Positions 1-7,500 of a stretch of 14,368 nucleotides of DNA are shown here, in pieces. The position numbers were made by a program, and so were the translations under genes. Source of the DNA: an uncultured Altererythrobacter sp. (lineage in GTDB: Bacteria > Pseudomonadota > Alphaproteobacteria > Sphingomonadales > Sphingomonadaceae); NCBI GenBank assembly GCA_946886175.1, contig CAMPIA010000012.1:1-14368 (forward strand), written 5' to 3'. The notes beneath the pieces are model-generated. The model did not search any database and was not told the DNA's origin. It saw nothing but the letters and a program-made list of their open reading frames with translations. Position 1 is the stretch's first letter; every line of letters begins with the position of its first letter.

Positions 1-546
1 GCAGGGCACCGCGCGACGGTGATCGACTACGATTCGACCCACCTCGAACATCTCAAGAAGTTCGGCGTGCAGAGCTACTTCGGCGATGCGACCCGGCCCG
101 ATCTGCTCGCCAGCGCCGGGATCGCGCGCGCGAAGCTGCTGATCGTGGCGCTCGACGAGCGCGAGCAGATCGACAAGCTGGTCGGCTATGCGATCCAGAA
201 CTTCCCGAACCTGCACGTCATCGCGCGCGCGATCGACCGGGACCACGTCTATCACTTGTGGGCGATGGGCGCGCGCGACGTGGTGCGCGAGACCTACGAC
301 GCCTCGCTGCGCATGGGCCGCTCCGCCTACGAGGCGCTCGGCGCGGACCGGCAGTCGGCCACCGCGATGCGCGATGCGTTCGAGGAGATGGACCGGACAT
401 CGATGCGCGAAGTGGCCGATCTCTACCGCAACGACGTGCCGGCCTGGGAGAACGAGCCGCTGCTCGCCAAGGTAAGGGAACTGCGCGCCGAGTGGGATCC
501 CAAGCTGCGCGAGATGATGGACGACATCATTGGAAGGGGACGCTGA
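1..546 (+). CDS. C-terminal part of a KefB/KefC-type cation:proton antiporter (RCK/TrkA-N domain)
   Basis: This is the last 181 residues of a longer protein. The frame is open to base 1, so the gene starts outside the window; the GTG at 19 is internal. What is visible is a Rossmann-type RCK (TrkA-N) domain. It has a strand ending in VIDYD, where the acidic residue binds the nucleotide ribose, then YFGDATRPDLLASAGI, then LLIVALDEREQ, and finally a segment with IARA and ARDVVRETYDAS. In the CPA2 family (KefB, KefC and relatives) this domain follows about 12 membrane helices and gates K+/H+ exchange in response to NAD(H) or glutathione adducts. A charged, largely helical tail of about 65 residues follows. 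The next gene starts 4 bases after the stop. Family assignment is firm; substrate and exact subfamily cannot be told because the membrane part is missing. TrkA or a K+ channel RCK subunit is the main alternative. Confidence 0.85.
   Translation, partial: AGHRATVIDYDSTHLEHLKKFGVQSYFGDATRPDLLASAGIARAKLLIVALDEREQIDKLVGYAIQNFPNLHVIARAIDRDHVYHLWAMGARDVVRETYDASLRMGRSAYEALGADRQSATAMRDAFEEMDRTSMREVADLYRNDVPAWENEPLLAKVRELRAEWDPKLREMMDDIIGRGR
532..540 (+). promoter_or_regulatory. Ribosome binding site deciding the aminotransferase start at 551
   Basis: The purine-rich GGAAGGGGA lies 10 bases before the ATG at 551. It overlaps the end of the preceding gene. A TTG at 530 in the same frame would give seven extra residues, but it sits upstream of this site and has no Shine-Dalgarno of its own. 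The ATG is therefore preferred. Confidence 0.6.
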
Positions 547-550
547 ACAT

Positions 551-1477
551 ATGGCCAAAGGCACGCATCTCTACGTCCCGGACGGGCGCAACGAAGACAT
601 TCTGATCGACGTCAACGGCGAGCATTTCCCGCGCGCCGAAGCCAGGGTCAGCGTGTTCGACAGCGGGTTCATGCTCGGCGACGGGGTGTGGGAAGGGCTC
701 CGCCTCCATCGCGGCCGGCTCGCCTTCCTCGACCGGCATCTCGACCGTCTGTGGCGCGGGGCCAAGGCGATTGCGATGGATATCGGGATCGACCGGGAGG
801 AACTGGAGCGGCGGCTCTACGCGGTGCTCGACGCGAACGGAATGACCGAAGACGGCGCGCATATCCGCCTGATGGTGACGCGCGGCGTACGCTCGACCCC
901 CTATCAGGACCCGCGCGTGGTCGTAACGCCCGCGACGATCGTGCTCATTCCCGAGTGGAAGGAGCCCGCGCCCGAGACCGCGACGCGGATGCTCGATCTG
1001 TTCACGGTCCACGTCCGGCGCGGCTATCCCGACGTGCAGGATCCGATGCTCAACTCGCATTCGAAGCTGAACTGCATCACGGCGTGCATTCAGGCGGCGC
1101 AGGCGGGCGCGGACGAGGCGCTGATGCTCGACCCGCACGGCTTCGTGGCGACCTGCAACTCGACGCACTTCTTCATCGCCAGGGACGGGGAAATCTGGAC
1201 CTCGAGCGGCGACTACTGCCTCGACGGGATCACCCGCGGCGTGGTGATCGAAGTCGCGCGAGCGGCGGGCATCCCGGTGTTCGAGCGCAACTTCTCGCTC
1301 ACCCACGTCTACGGCGCTGACGAGGCGTTCACCACCGGCACTTTCGCCGGGGTCGCGCCGGTCGGGACGGTCGACGGGCGCGTGCTTGGCGCCGAACGCG
1401 GCCCGATGGTGGAGCGGCTGCAAAGGCTCTATCTCGAGCGCCTGGCCCAGGATGTGAGCGGGAGAGGTCGCCAATGA
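551..1477 (+). CDS. PLP-dependent aminotransferase class IV (branched-chain/D-amino acid aminotransferase-like)
   Basis: The 308-residue protein is full length for fold-type IV aminotransferases. Family signatures in order are: N-terminal FDSGFMLGDGVWEGL (about 36-50), which resembles the D..f..GdgvFE.. motif; the Schiff-base lysine K172 in SHSKLN; the stretch AGADEALMLD; DYCLDGITRGVVIE (221-234); and FTTGTFAGVAPV (260-271), which contacts the cofactor phosphate. These enzymes move an amino group between an amino acid and a 2-oxo acid in the cytoplasm. Aligning the block GFVATCNSTHFFI with D-amino acid aminotransferase (GTVTEGSSSNVFG) puts T201 where the conserved Glu contacts the PLP pyridine nitrogen, so chemistry or substrate may differ from IlvE. 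The DYCL.GITR block resembles plant BCAT-like proteins as I remember them. The gene overlaps the sulfotransferase-like gene by 4 bases, implying translational coupling. Substrate unknown; aminodeoxychorismate lyase is a less likely alternative. Confidence 0.88.
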   Translation: MAKGTHLYVPDGRNEDILIDVNGEHFPRAEARVSVFDSGFMLGDGVWEGLRLHRGRLAFLDRHLDRLWRGAKAIAMDIGIDREELERRLYAVLDANGMTEDGAHIRLMVTRGVRSTPYQDPRVVVTPATIVLIPEWKEPAPETATRMLDLFTVHVRRGYPDVQDPMLNSHSKLNCITACIQAAQAGADEALMLDPHGFVATCNSTHFFIARDGEIWTSSGDYCLDGITRGVVIEVARAAGIPVFERNFSLTHVYGADEAFTTGTFAGVAPVGTVDGRVLGAERGPMVERLQRLYLERLAQDVSGRGRQ

Positions 1478-2202
1478 CCGTCCGCATCGCCATGTGGTCG
1501 GGTCCGCGCAACATCTCCACCGCGATGATGCGCAGCTTCGGCGCGCGGAGCGACTGCGCGGTCAGCGACGAGCCGTTCTACGGCGCGTTCCTCGAGGCCA
1601 CCGGCGAGCCGCATCCGATGGCGGCCGAGACGATCGCCGACTTGGATTGCGACTGGCGCTCGGTGCTCGCCGCGCAATCGGGCGATGCGCCGGGCGGCGC
1701 GCCGACCTGGTATCAGAAGCACATGCCGCACCACATGGTCGGCCCGGTCGGCATCGCGGACATGCCGAACCACCGCCACGCCTTCCTCATCCGCGCGCCC
1801 GAGCGGGTGGTCGCGAGCTATGCCGCGAAGAACGAACTGCGCCGGCCCGAGATGCTCGGCTTCGCGCAGTTGCGCGGCTATTTCGAGCACGAGGCCGCGC
1901 GCTCGGGCCGGATCCCGCCGGTCGTCGATTCGGACGACATCCTCGCCGATCCGGCCGGCGTGCTCGGGCGGCTGTGCGGGGCGCTGGGCATCGCATGGGA
2001 CAGGGCCATGCTGAACTGGCGGCGCGGCCCGCATGCGCAGGACGGGGTGTGGGGCGCGCACTGGTACGACAAGGTCAACGCCTCGACCGGCTTCGGCCCG
2101 CCGCCGGGCCCGCCCCCCGCGCTCGAAGGCCCCTATGCCGAGGTCGCCGAGGCTTGCCGCGAGGATTACGAGGCGCTTCGCCGGCACGCGCTGCACGGTT
2201 GA
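1474..2202 (+). CDS. Sulfotransferase-like P-loop protein
   Basis: The protein has 242 residues and opens directly with a phosphosulfate-binding loop: MWSGPRNISTAMMRSF at residues 7-22 matches the 5'-PSB motif of PAPS-dependent sulfotransferases and their P-loop relatives. A second block, FLIRAPERVVASYAAK (104-119), fits the 3'-phosphate-binding motif, with R107 and S115 as the expected Arg and Ser. The C-terminal part (PPPALEGPYAEVAEACREDY) has no recognised motif. There is no signal peptide, so it is cytoplasmic. The ATG lies in an ATGA overlap with the aminotransferase stop, and a GGGAGAGG stretch about 5 bases upstream serves as ribosome binding site. In plants, as I recall, a similar domain is fused to a BCAT-like aminotransferase, so the two proteins here may act together. 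Whether it transfers sulfate is not shown; it may be a nucleotide-binding relative that has lost that activity. Confidence 0.75.
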   Translation: MTVRIAMWSGPRNISTAMMRSFGARSDCAVSDEPFYGAFLEATGEPHPMAAETIADLDCDWRSVLAAQSGDAPGGAPTWYQKHMPHHMVGPVGIADMPNHRHAFLIRAPERVVASYAAKNELRRPEMLGFAQLRGYFEHEAARSGRIPPVVDSDDILADPAGVLGRLCGALGIAWDRAMLNWRRGPHAQDGVWGAHWYDKVNASTGFGPPPGPPPALEGPYAEVAEACREDYEALRRHALHG

Positions 2203-2209
2203 ACGCGAT

Positions 2210-2246
2210 CGACAGAAATTGTCGGGCGCGCGATCATCGATTCGCG
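2210..2246 (+). other. Two small inverted repeats between the sulfotransferase-like gene and the 48-residue gene
   Basis: CGACA (2210-2214) and TGTCG (2220-2224) form a 5-bp stem around GAAAT. CGCGA (2229-2233) and TCGCG (2242-2246) form a second around an 8-base loop. Neither is followed by a T-tract, so they are not convincing intrinsic terminators. They could shape the mRNA in the 78-base gap or be chance in GC-rich DNA. Confidence 0.2.
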
Positions 2247-2267
2247 ATTTCGTGCGTTTCGTCATCG

Positions 2268-2273
2268 AAGGAG
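2268..2273 (+). promoter_or_regulatory. Strong Shine-Dalgarno for the 48-residue gene
   Basis: AAGGAG lies exactly 7 bases upstream of the ATG at 2281. It is among the best ribosome binding sites in the window and is the main reason to call the very short gene that follows. Confidence 0.7.
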
Positions 2274-2280
2274 ATGCGCG

Positions 2281-2427
2281 ATGGAATACGAGATCGATGA
2301 CGATCCGCAGGGCGATTACGATACCGCCGAGGGCGATCGTACCGGCGGCGTGAAGGAGGATTTCATCCAGGATCACCGTCGCCGGGAAGCGCCGAAGAAG
2401 AGGGAGAAGGGCGCTCAGCCCGCCTGA
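2281..2427 (+). CDS. Small highly charged hypothetical protein, 48 aa
   Basis: The open frame runs from ATG 2281 to TGA 2425-2427 and encodes 48 residues. The N-terminal half is acidic (begins MEYEIDDDPQGDY) and the C-terminal half is basic (contains HRRREAPKKREK and ends GAQPA). There is no signal peptide, membrane segment or Cys. The charge split and Gly/Asp/Pro content suggest an unstructured polypeptide, or one that folds only on a partner. I do not recognise the family. Support for a real gene is the AAGGAG at ideal spacing, the clean stop, and the position 78 bases after the sulfotransferase-like gene on the same strand. It could be the last member of that transcript or stand alone. No function is proposed. 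Confidence 0.6.
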   Translation: MEYEIDDDPQGDYDTAEGDRTGGVKEDFIQDHRRREAPKKREKGAQPA

Positions 2428-2511
2428 CGCCTCTCTCCGGACCTGGCCACCTCCTCGGCGAAGCCCGCGTCGATGATGCTTCCTCGCCGTAACCAAACAA
2501 GTTTTAGTCGC

Positions 2512-2539
2512 TTGATTATTGCCTCGCGGGTCGTATCAT
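2512..2539 (+). promoter_or_regulatory. Candidate sigma70-type promoter
   Basis: TTGATT (2512-2517) and TATCAT (2534-2539) are separated by 16 bases in a locally AT-richer stretch. They match 4 of 6 positions of TTGACA and 4 of 6 of TATAAT. A start near 2546 would leave a leader of about 140 bases before tpsB, containing both the CRP-type palindrome and the hairpin. This is pattern matching only. Confidence 0.4.
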
Positions 2540-2581
2540 CCGCGCAAAACAGGGTCGCCCAGGGGCGCTCGTGCAAATGGT

Positions 2582-2597
2582 TGTGACGCGTATCACA
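2582..2597. promoter_or_regulatory. CRP-family operator, perfect TGTGA-N6-TCACA palindrome
   Basis: TGTGACGCGTATCACA carries both five-base half-sites of the CRP consensus at the canonical 6-base spacing. It is centred 96.5 bases before the GTG at 2686. If the promoter at 2512-2539 is used, the site lies downstream of its start and would favour repression. If a second promoter lies nearer the gene, it could be an activator site. The regulator itself is not in the window. Confidence 0.55.
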
Positions 2598-2646
2598 TCC
2601 ACCCTCTGAGAAATCGAATACCAAGTTCGGTGTTTTTCCGAAAGGA

Positions 2647-2670
2647 AGCCCGCCTGGGCATTGGCGGGCT
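2647..2670 (+). other. 8-bp GC hairpin in the tpsB mRNA leader
   Basis: AGCCCGCC (2647-2654) and GGCGGGCT (2663-2670) are perfect reverse complements around the loop TGGGCATT. The hairpin ends a few bases before the Shine-Dalgarno of tpsB. An alternative smaller stem (GCCC 2648-2651 with GGGC 2656-2659) would exclude the long one. No T-run follows, so it is not an intrinsic terminator. It may protect the mRNA 5' region or modulate ribosome access. Confidence 0.4.
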
Positions 2671-2672
2671 CG

Positions 2673-2682
2673 AAGGGGGGAG
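2673..2682 (+). promoter_or_regulatory. Ribosome binding site for the TpsB gene (two adjacent GTG starts)
   Basis: AAGGGGGGAG precedes two consecutive in-frame GTG codons at 2686 and 2689. Counting from the end of the purine run, spacing is 3 bases to the first and 6 to the second. The second GTG may therefore be the one used. The proteins would differ by one residue. Confidence 0.5.
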
Positions 2683-2685
2683 TCT

Positions 2686-4524
2686 GTGGTGCGCAACCAT
2701 ACCAGCGCGATCTCGCACGCCGGTGTCGGCGGGATCCGCCATTTGCTGTTCGTATCGACCGCTTCGCTCGTGCTGGGAGGCGCTGGCCTGGCTACGTCGG
2801 CATCGGCGCAGACCGCTCCGCAAGTTTCTCCGCCGACGCGCGAGGAACTGCTTCCGCCCGAAGCGCGGCAGCCCGATCGCGAGGGGGTCACGCTCACCAT
2901 CGACGGCGAGATGGAGCGGCTTCCCTGCGCGCTCGACCTGCCCGACTATCAGACCATTCGCGTTACCTTGAATTCCGTTCGGTTCACCGGGGCAGAGAAT
3001 GCGCCCGAGGTATCGCTGGCCCCGGCCTACAACGAATATCTCGGCCGCGACCTGCCGATCTCGGTTCTGTGCGACATTCGCGCGCAGGCCGCTTCGATCC
3101 TTCAGCGGGCGGGCTACCTCGCCACCGTCGAAATCCCCGAGCAGCGGCTGAGCAACGGCGATGCCGAACTGCGCATCGTGTTCGGGCGGCTGACGGCGTT
3201 GCGCGTGCGCGGCGAGGCCGGGCCTTCGGAGGAACTCGTCGCCAGCTACCTCCAGAAGCTGGTCGGGCAGCCGGTGTTCAACACCTACGAGGCCGAACGC
3301 TACCTGCTGCTCGCGGACGATCTGCCGGGTGTCGACGTCCGCCTCTCGCTGCGTCCGGCGGCGGGCGGCGCCCCGGGCGATCTTGTCGGCGAGATCGCCG
3401 TACTGCGCCGGCGCGGCGCGATCGATTTCAACGTGCAGAACTACGGCTCGAAAGCACTCGGCCGCTTCGGCGGGCTGTTGCGCGGCGAGGTTTACGATCT
3501 GATCGGAACCGGCGACCGCACCTCGCTCGCGCTGTTCTCGACCGCCGACTTCAAGGAACAGCAGACGGTCCAGCTCGGACACGAATCGCGCATCGGATCC
3601 GAAGGGCTGCGCATCGCCGGCCAGTTCACCTATAGCTGGACCGAGCCCGATATCGACATCGCCAACTTCGACCTCGAATCGGAGACGCTCTTCGCCAGCG
3701 TGCTCGCGAGCTATCCGCTGCGCCGTTCGCGCGAAGCGACGATCCTCGGCGACCTGGGGTTCGATTACATCGACCAGGATGTGGAGGTGAATTCGATCAC
3801 GCTCACCCGCGACCGCGTCCGCACGATGTTCGCGCGCGTCGGCGGCGAATGGGTCGACCGCGACAGCGTCTCCCGGATCGGGGGCTATACGCAGTTCGAA
3901 CCGCGGAGCCGGCTCGGCGGCTCGGTCGAAGTTCGGCAAGGGCTCGATGTGTTCGACTCGAGCCCCGACTGCCGCCCGTCGCCGCTCGCATGCGTGACCG
4001 GCGCGGCCGTCCCGCCCAGCCGGATCGAAGCCGACCCGACACCGCTCTCGCTCCGGTTCGACGCATTCGGCGAGTATCGCCCGGTGCCGAACATCGCCTT
4101 CGTCCTGCGCGCCGACGGCCAGCTCACCGGCGATCCGCTGCCCGCATTCGAGGAGTTCGCGGCAGGCAACTACTCGATCGGGCGCGGGTACGACCCGGGC
4201 ATCGTGCTCGGCGACAGCGGCGTGGGGCTTTCGCTGGAAGTCCGCTACGGCTCGCTGGCGCCGACGTCTGCCGACGCCTTCGCGTTCCAGCCCTATGTCT
4301 TCACCGAAGCCGCCTGGGCGTGGAACGAGGATCCGAGCCGCCAGCCGCTCAATCCCGACCGGTTATGGTCCGCCGGCGGGGGCGTGCGCGCCGCCTGGGG
4401 CGCGCGGATGCAGGCCGACCTCTCGCTCGCCGTCCCGCTCGAACGGACCGATTTCCAAGGCTCGCGCGGCGATGTCCGCGTGCTCCTCTCGATCACCACC
4501 CGCCTGCTTCCCTGGAGGTACTGA
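2686..4524 (+). CDS. TpsB outer-membrane transporter, ShlB/FhaC/HecB family
   Basis: The 612-residue protein has the full two-partner secretion transporter layout. A signal peptide (hydrophobic about 19-35, ending SASAQ) is followed by a Pro-rich plug/linker region (about 43-65). POTRA 1 of the ShlB type covers about 90-170, with SILQRAGYLATVEIPEQRL typical of it. POTRA 2 covers about 171-240, and the beta-barrel runs from about 243 to the C-terminal strand ending RLLPWRY. The diagnostic L6 loop motif is GRGYDPG (499-505, R500-G501-Y502 at 4183-4191), followed by GDSGVGLSLEVRYG. In this family the POTRA domains capture the TPS domain of the partner in the periplasm, and the barrel exports it without ATP. 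The partner gene starts 1 base after this stop. Cysteines occur as C81/C129 around POTRA 1 and C429/C436 in the barrel, and both pairs could form disulfides. The start is one of two adjacent GTGs. BamA-type Omp85 is unlikely because there are only two POTRAs and TpsA is adjacent. Confidence 0.93.
   Translation: MVRNHTSAISHAGVGGIRHLLFVSTASLVLGGAGLATSASAQTAPQVSPPTREELLPPEARQPDREGVTLTIDGEMERLPCALDLPDYQTIRVTLNSVRFTGAENAPEVSLAPAYNEYLGRDLPISVLCDIRAQAASILQRAGYLATVEIPEQRLSNGDAELRIVFGRLTALRVRGEAGPSEELVASYLQKLVGQPVFNTYEAERYLLLADDLPGVDVRLSLRPAAGGAPGDLVGEIAVLRRRGAIDFNVQNYGSKALGRFGGLLRGEVYDLIGTGDRTSLALFSTADFKEQQTVQLGHESRIGSEGLRIAGQFTYSWTEPDIDIANFDLESETLFASVLASYPLRRSREATILGDLGFDYIDQDVEVNSITLTRDRVRTMFARVGGEWVDRDSVSRIGGYTQFEPRSRLGGSVEVRQGLDVFDSSPDCRPSPLACVTGAAVPPSRIEADPTPLSLRFDAFGEYRPVPNIAFVLRADGQLTGDPLPAFEEFAAGNYSIGRGYDPGIVLGDSGVGLSLEVRYGSLAPTSADAFAFQPYVFTEAAWAWNEDPSRQPLNPDRLWSAGGGVRAAWGARMQADLSLAVPLERTDFQGSRGDVRVLLSITTRLLPWRY
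4514..4518 (+). promoter_or_regulatory. Ribosome binding site deciding the TpsA start at 4526
   Basis: GGAGG inside the last codons of tpsB lies 7 bases upstream of ATG 4526. The same frame is open back to 4295, but the earlier in-frame ATG overlaps tpsB by over 200 bases and would add 77 Arg/Pro-rich residues ahead of an obvious signal peptide. The start is therefore 4526. Confidence 0.85.
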
Positions 4525-4525
4525 C

Positions 4526-7500
4526 ATGGTCGCCCGCAACCCGAATCGCACGAAGCTGCTTCAGGGGACCGCCTGCGCCGCCATGGCGGCAATGCTCGTC
4601 TTCACCCCGGAAACGGTCGCGGCGCAGGCATTCCAGGCGACGCCGACCGTGGTCAGCGGCAGTGCCGGCATCGACCGCACGGTCACCGGCCAGGACACGA
4701 TCACCGCGCAGACCAACACCGTGGTCATCGATTGGGATCCGACCCTCGGACAGCAGGGGGAGGCGCTGACCTTTCTGCCCGCGGGCAACACCGCGATCTA
4801 CCAGGATCTGCCCGACGCAGGCGGCTTCGCCGTGCTCAACCGCATCTTGCCTTCGTCCAACGGCGATGTGGTGGTGTTCGACGGAACCGTCATCTCCCGA
4901 CTGCAGAACGCGAGCGGGGGCTTTTCGTCCGGCGGCTCGGTCATGTTCTATTCGCCCACCGGCATCCTCGTCGGCGGGAACGCGGTGTTCGACGTCGGCC
5001 GCCTGCTGCTGACCACGCTCGATCCCGACGTCGCCAGCTTCGTCAATTTCACCAACGGCGGCGGATCGTCCGGCAGCGGCTATCTCAACCTGTTCGGGAC
5101 GAGCGGGCAGACCACCGGCGTCACCATTCAACCCGGTGCGCAGATCATCGCCTCGGGCGAGGGCAGCTTCTTCGCCGTCGCCGCTCCGTTCATCGATATG
5201 GGCGGCACCGCGACCGTCAATGGAGCCACCGCCTACGTCGCGGGCGAGCAGGTCGGCATGGCTTACTCCAACGGGCTGTTCGACATCGTCGTGCCCGTCG
5301 GCACCAGCGTGCCCGATGCCATCACGCATACCGGCAACACGACCGGGCCGGCCAGCACCGGCCCGGGCGACAATCACGTGATATACGTCGTCGCCACGCC
5401 GAACCAGACGCCGATCCAGATGCTGCTGGGCGGCAATCTCGGCTTCGAGCCCGCGCAGACCGCAGGCATGGACAACGGCGACATCATCCTGTCGGCGGGC
5501 AGCGAAGTGTTCGGGCGCGAGATCGCGATCTTCTCCGACAACGGCGTGGATGCGGACATTCGCACCGAAAGCGGCCAGTTTTCCTCGAGCGTCGATGCGA
5601 AAGCGACCACGGGCTTCATCGCGCAATCGAACCTGGGCGATATCGGATTTGCCGATGGGCTCGATGTGTTCGCGAAGACCGAAATTCTGCTCGAAGCGAT
5701 CAACGGGAACGACCTGACGATCGCGGGGTCCGCGACGCTTCAGGCGGACGGCGCCGCCGAGGGCTCCGACATCATCGGCGGCACGGTCGAGGTTCTCGCC
5801 AACACGGGCTCGAACCTGACGATCGATGGCGACCTGCTCGTTTTGGCCAGTCCGATACAGAGCGACGGCGTGGGCACCGGCGGCCTGGTCCGCATCGGCG
5901 CACAGGGCGGTCTGCTCGACATCGGCGGAGACGTGACGGCGCAGGCCAATGCCGCGGCCTTCACTTCGGGCGGCGGCGCGTCGTTCGGCGGGACGATCGA
6001 CTTCTTCGCCACCGCGGGGGGAACGACCCGGGTCGGCGGCCTGGTGACGCTTCAGGCATTCGCGGCGTCCTCTCCCGGGGGCGGTTTCGATGTGATCGGC
6101 GGCGATGTCGATGTGTTCGCGGAAGGCGGCGGCACGGTGGACATTACCGGAGACCTCAGCCTCGCCGCCGACGCCATCGGCGGCGAGGGCAGCGAAGGTG
6201 CGGGCGGCGCGGCGTTCGGCGGGATGGCGCGCGTGAGCACCTTCGGAGGGAGCATTCTGGTTGGAGGCGACGTGCGGACCACCGCCGACGCGCTGGGAGG
6301 AAGCGGCACCTCGGGAGGCTCGGCCACGGGCGGGCTCGCCGGTGTGATCGCGACGATCGGCTCGATCGCGGTCGAAGGCACGATCGTTGCACAGGCCACC
6401 GGGACCGGCGGCGATGCGAATGTCGGCTTCGGCGGAAGCGGGGGCGACGGGAGCGGGGGCCTGGCGTACGTCCAGGCCGACGGGGATCTCACGGGCGACG
6501 CCTCGCTCACGGCCGGCAATGTGTCGGTCGACAGTTCGGGCATCGGCGGCGACGGCGGCGATGGCATCGGATCGCTCCCTGCCGGAAACGGGGGCAGCGG
6601 TTTCGGAGGATTGTTCGACGGCGGGGAGGTCAATCGCGGTTCGTTCGTTCTTGCGGGGATCGATCGCGGTACGCTGACGCTGGGGAACATCGATATCCTT
6701 TCGAGAGGGATCGGCGGTCAGGGCGGCACCGGCGACCTCGGGCAAGCCGGGGGCGATGGCGGCGGCGGAACCGGCGGGACGGCGCAGATCGGAACTTTCG
6801 TGGCGGTCGGCGACGGCTCGGTGGGGCTGGGCAGCGCGACGTTCGGAAATGTGATCGGCGACGCGAGCGGCATCGGCGGCGACGGCGGCACGGGAGGCGC
6901 CACCGAAGACGCCAGCGGCGACGGCGGAGCGGGGACGGGCGGCAACGGCTTCCTCACAGCCCGCCTCAATTCGCAGGTCACAGGCGGCTCGATCGACATG
7001 ACCGCCGTCGGGCTCGGCGGCGCCGGCGATATCGGCGGCAGCGGGACCGGCGGCAACTTCCTCGCTCAAGCGCAATCCGCCGAGGTCGATCTGGCGGCAT
7101 TGCTCGCCAGTGCCGACGGTGTGGGGGGCGAGGGCGTTGCCGCAGGCGGCGACGGGGTCGGCGGTGCAGCCGATGTCGATTTGCTGGACGGCAGCTTCGA
7201 CGTCCAGGCGGTGGCTACTTTGTCGGCCTCCGCCTTCGGCGGCTCGGCGGAGCAAGTGGGCGGAGCGGCGACCGGCGGCGCTTCGCGGATCGTCGCGAAT
7301 GGGGCGGGGTTCACCACCGGCGGCCTCCTCACTCTTGCGGCCAATGCGCAATCGGGCGACGTGAGCGGGGCGGACGCCTCGGCCTTGGGCGCGAGCGGCG
7401 GGATCGCCCAGCTTATCGCCGAGAACGCGGCGACTGTGCAGCTCCACAGCGCGCAGATCAGCGCCGGGGCCAAGGGCGGCAGCGGATCGGCGGCGGGGGT

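Larger units (their letters stand above)
2428..2685. other. Intergenic control region upstream of the TPS-CHAT operon
   Basis: This 258-base stretch is less GC-rich than its surroundings and has no plausible gene. It contains a sigma70-like promoter candidate (2512-2539), a CRP-type palindrome (2582-2597), a T5 run (2633-2637), and an 8-bp hairpin (2647-2670) ahead of the tpsB ribosome binding site. No convincing intrinsic terminator for the upstream genes is visible. A weak bulged stem (GGCGAAGC at 2457-2464 with GCTTC at 2478-2482 and GCC at 2486-2488) lacks a following T-run. Confidence 0.7.

Noticed and set aside
2647..2670. Hairpin upstream of tpsB read as an intrinsic terminator
   Set aside because: The stem is followed by CGAAGGGGGG rather than a T-run on the plus strand, and there is no minus-strand gene for it to terminate.
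2593..3939. A 448-codon minus-strand open frame covering the promoter region and half of tpsB
   Set aside because: It is antisense to a clear TpsB gene and has low-complexity, charge-rich shadow composition with no recognisable motif.
4295..4525. Upstream extension of the tpsA frame giving a 2040-residue protein
   Set aside because: The extra 77 residues are Arg/Pro/Ser-rich, overlap tpsB, and would bury the signal peptide. The ATG at 4526 has GGAGG at 7 bases.
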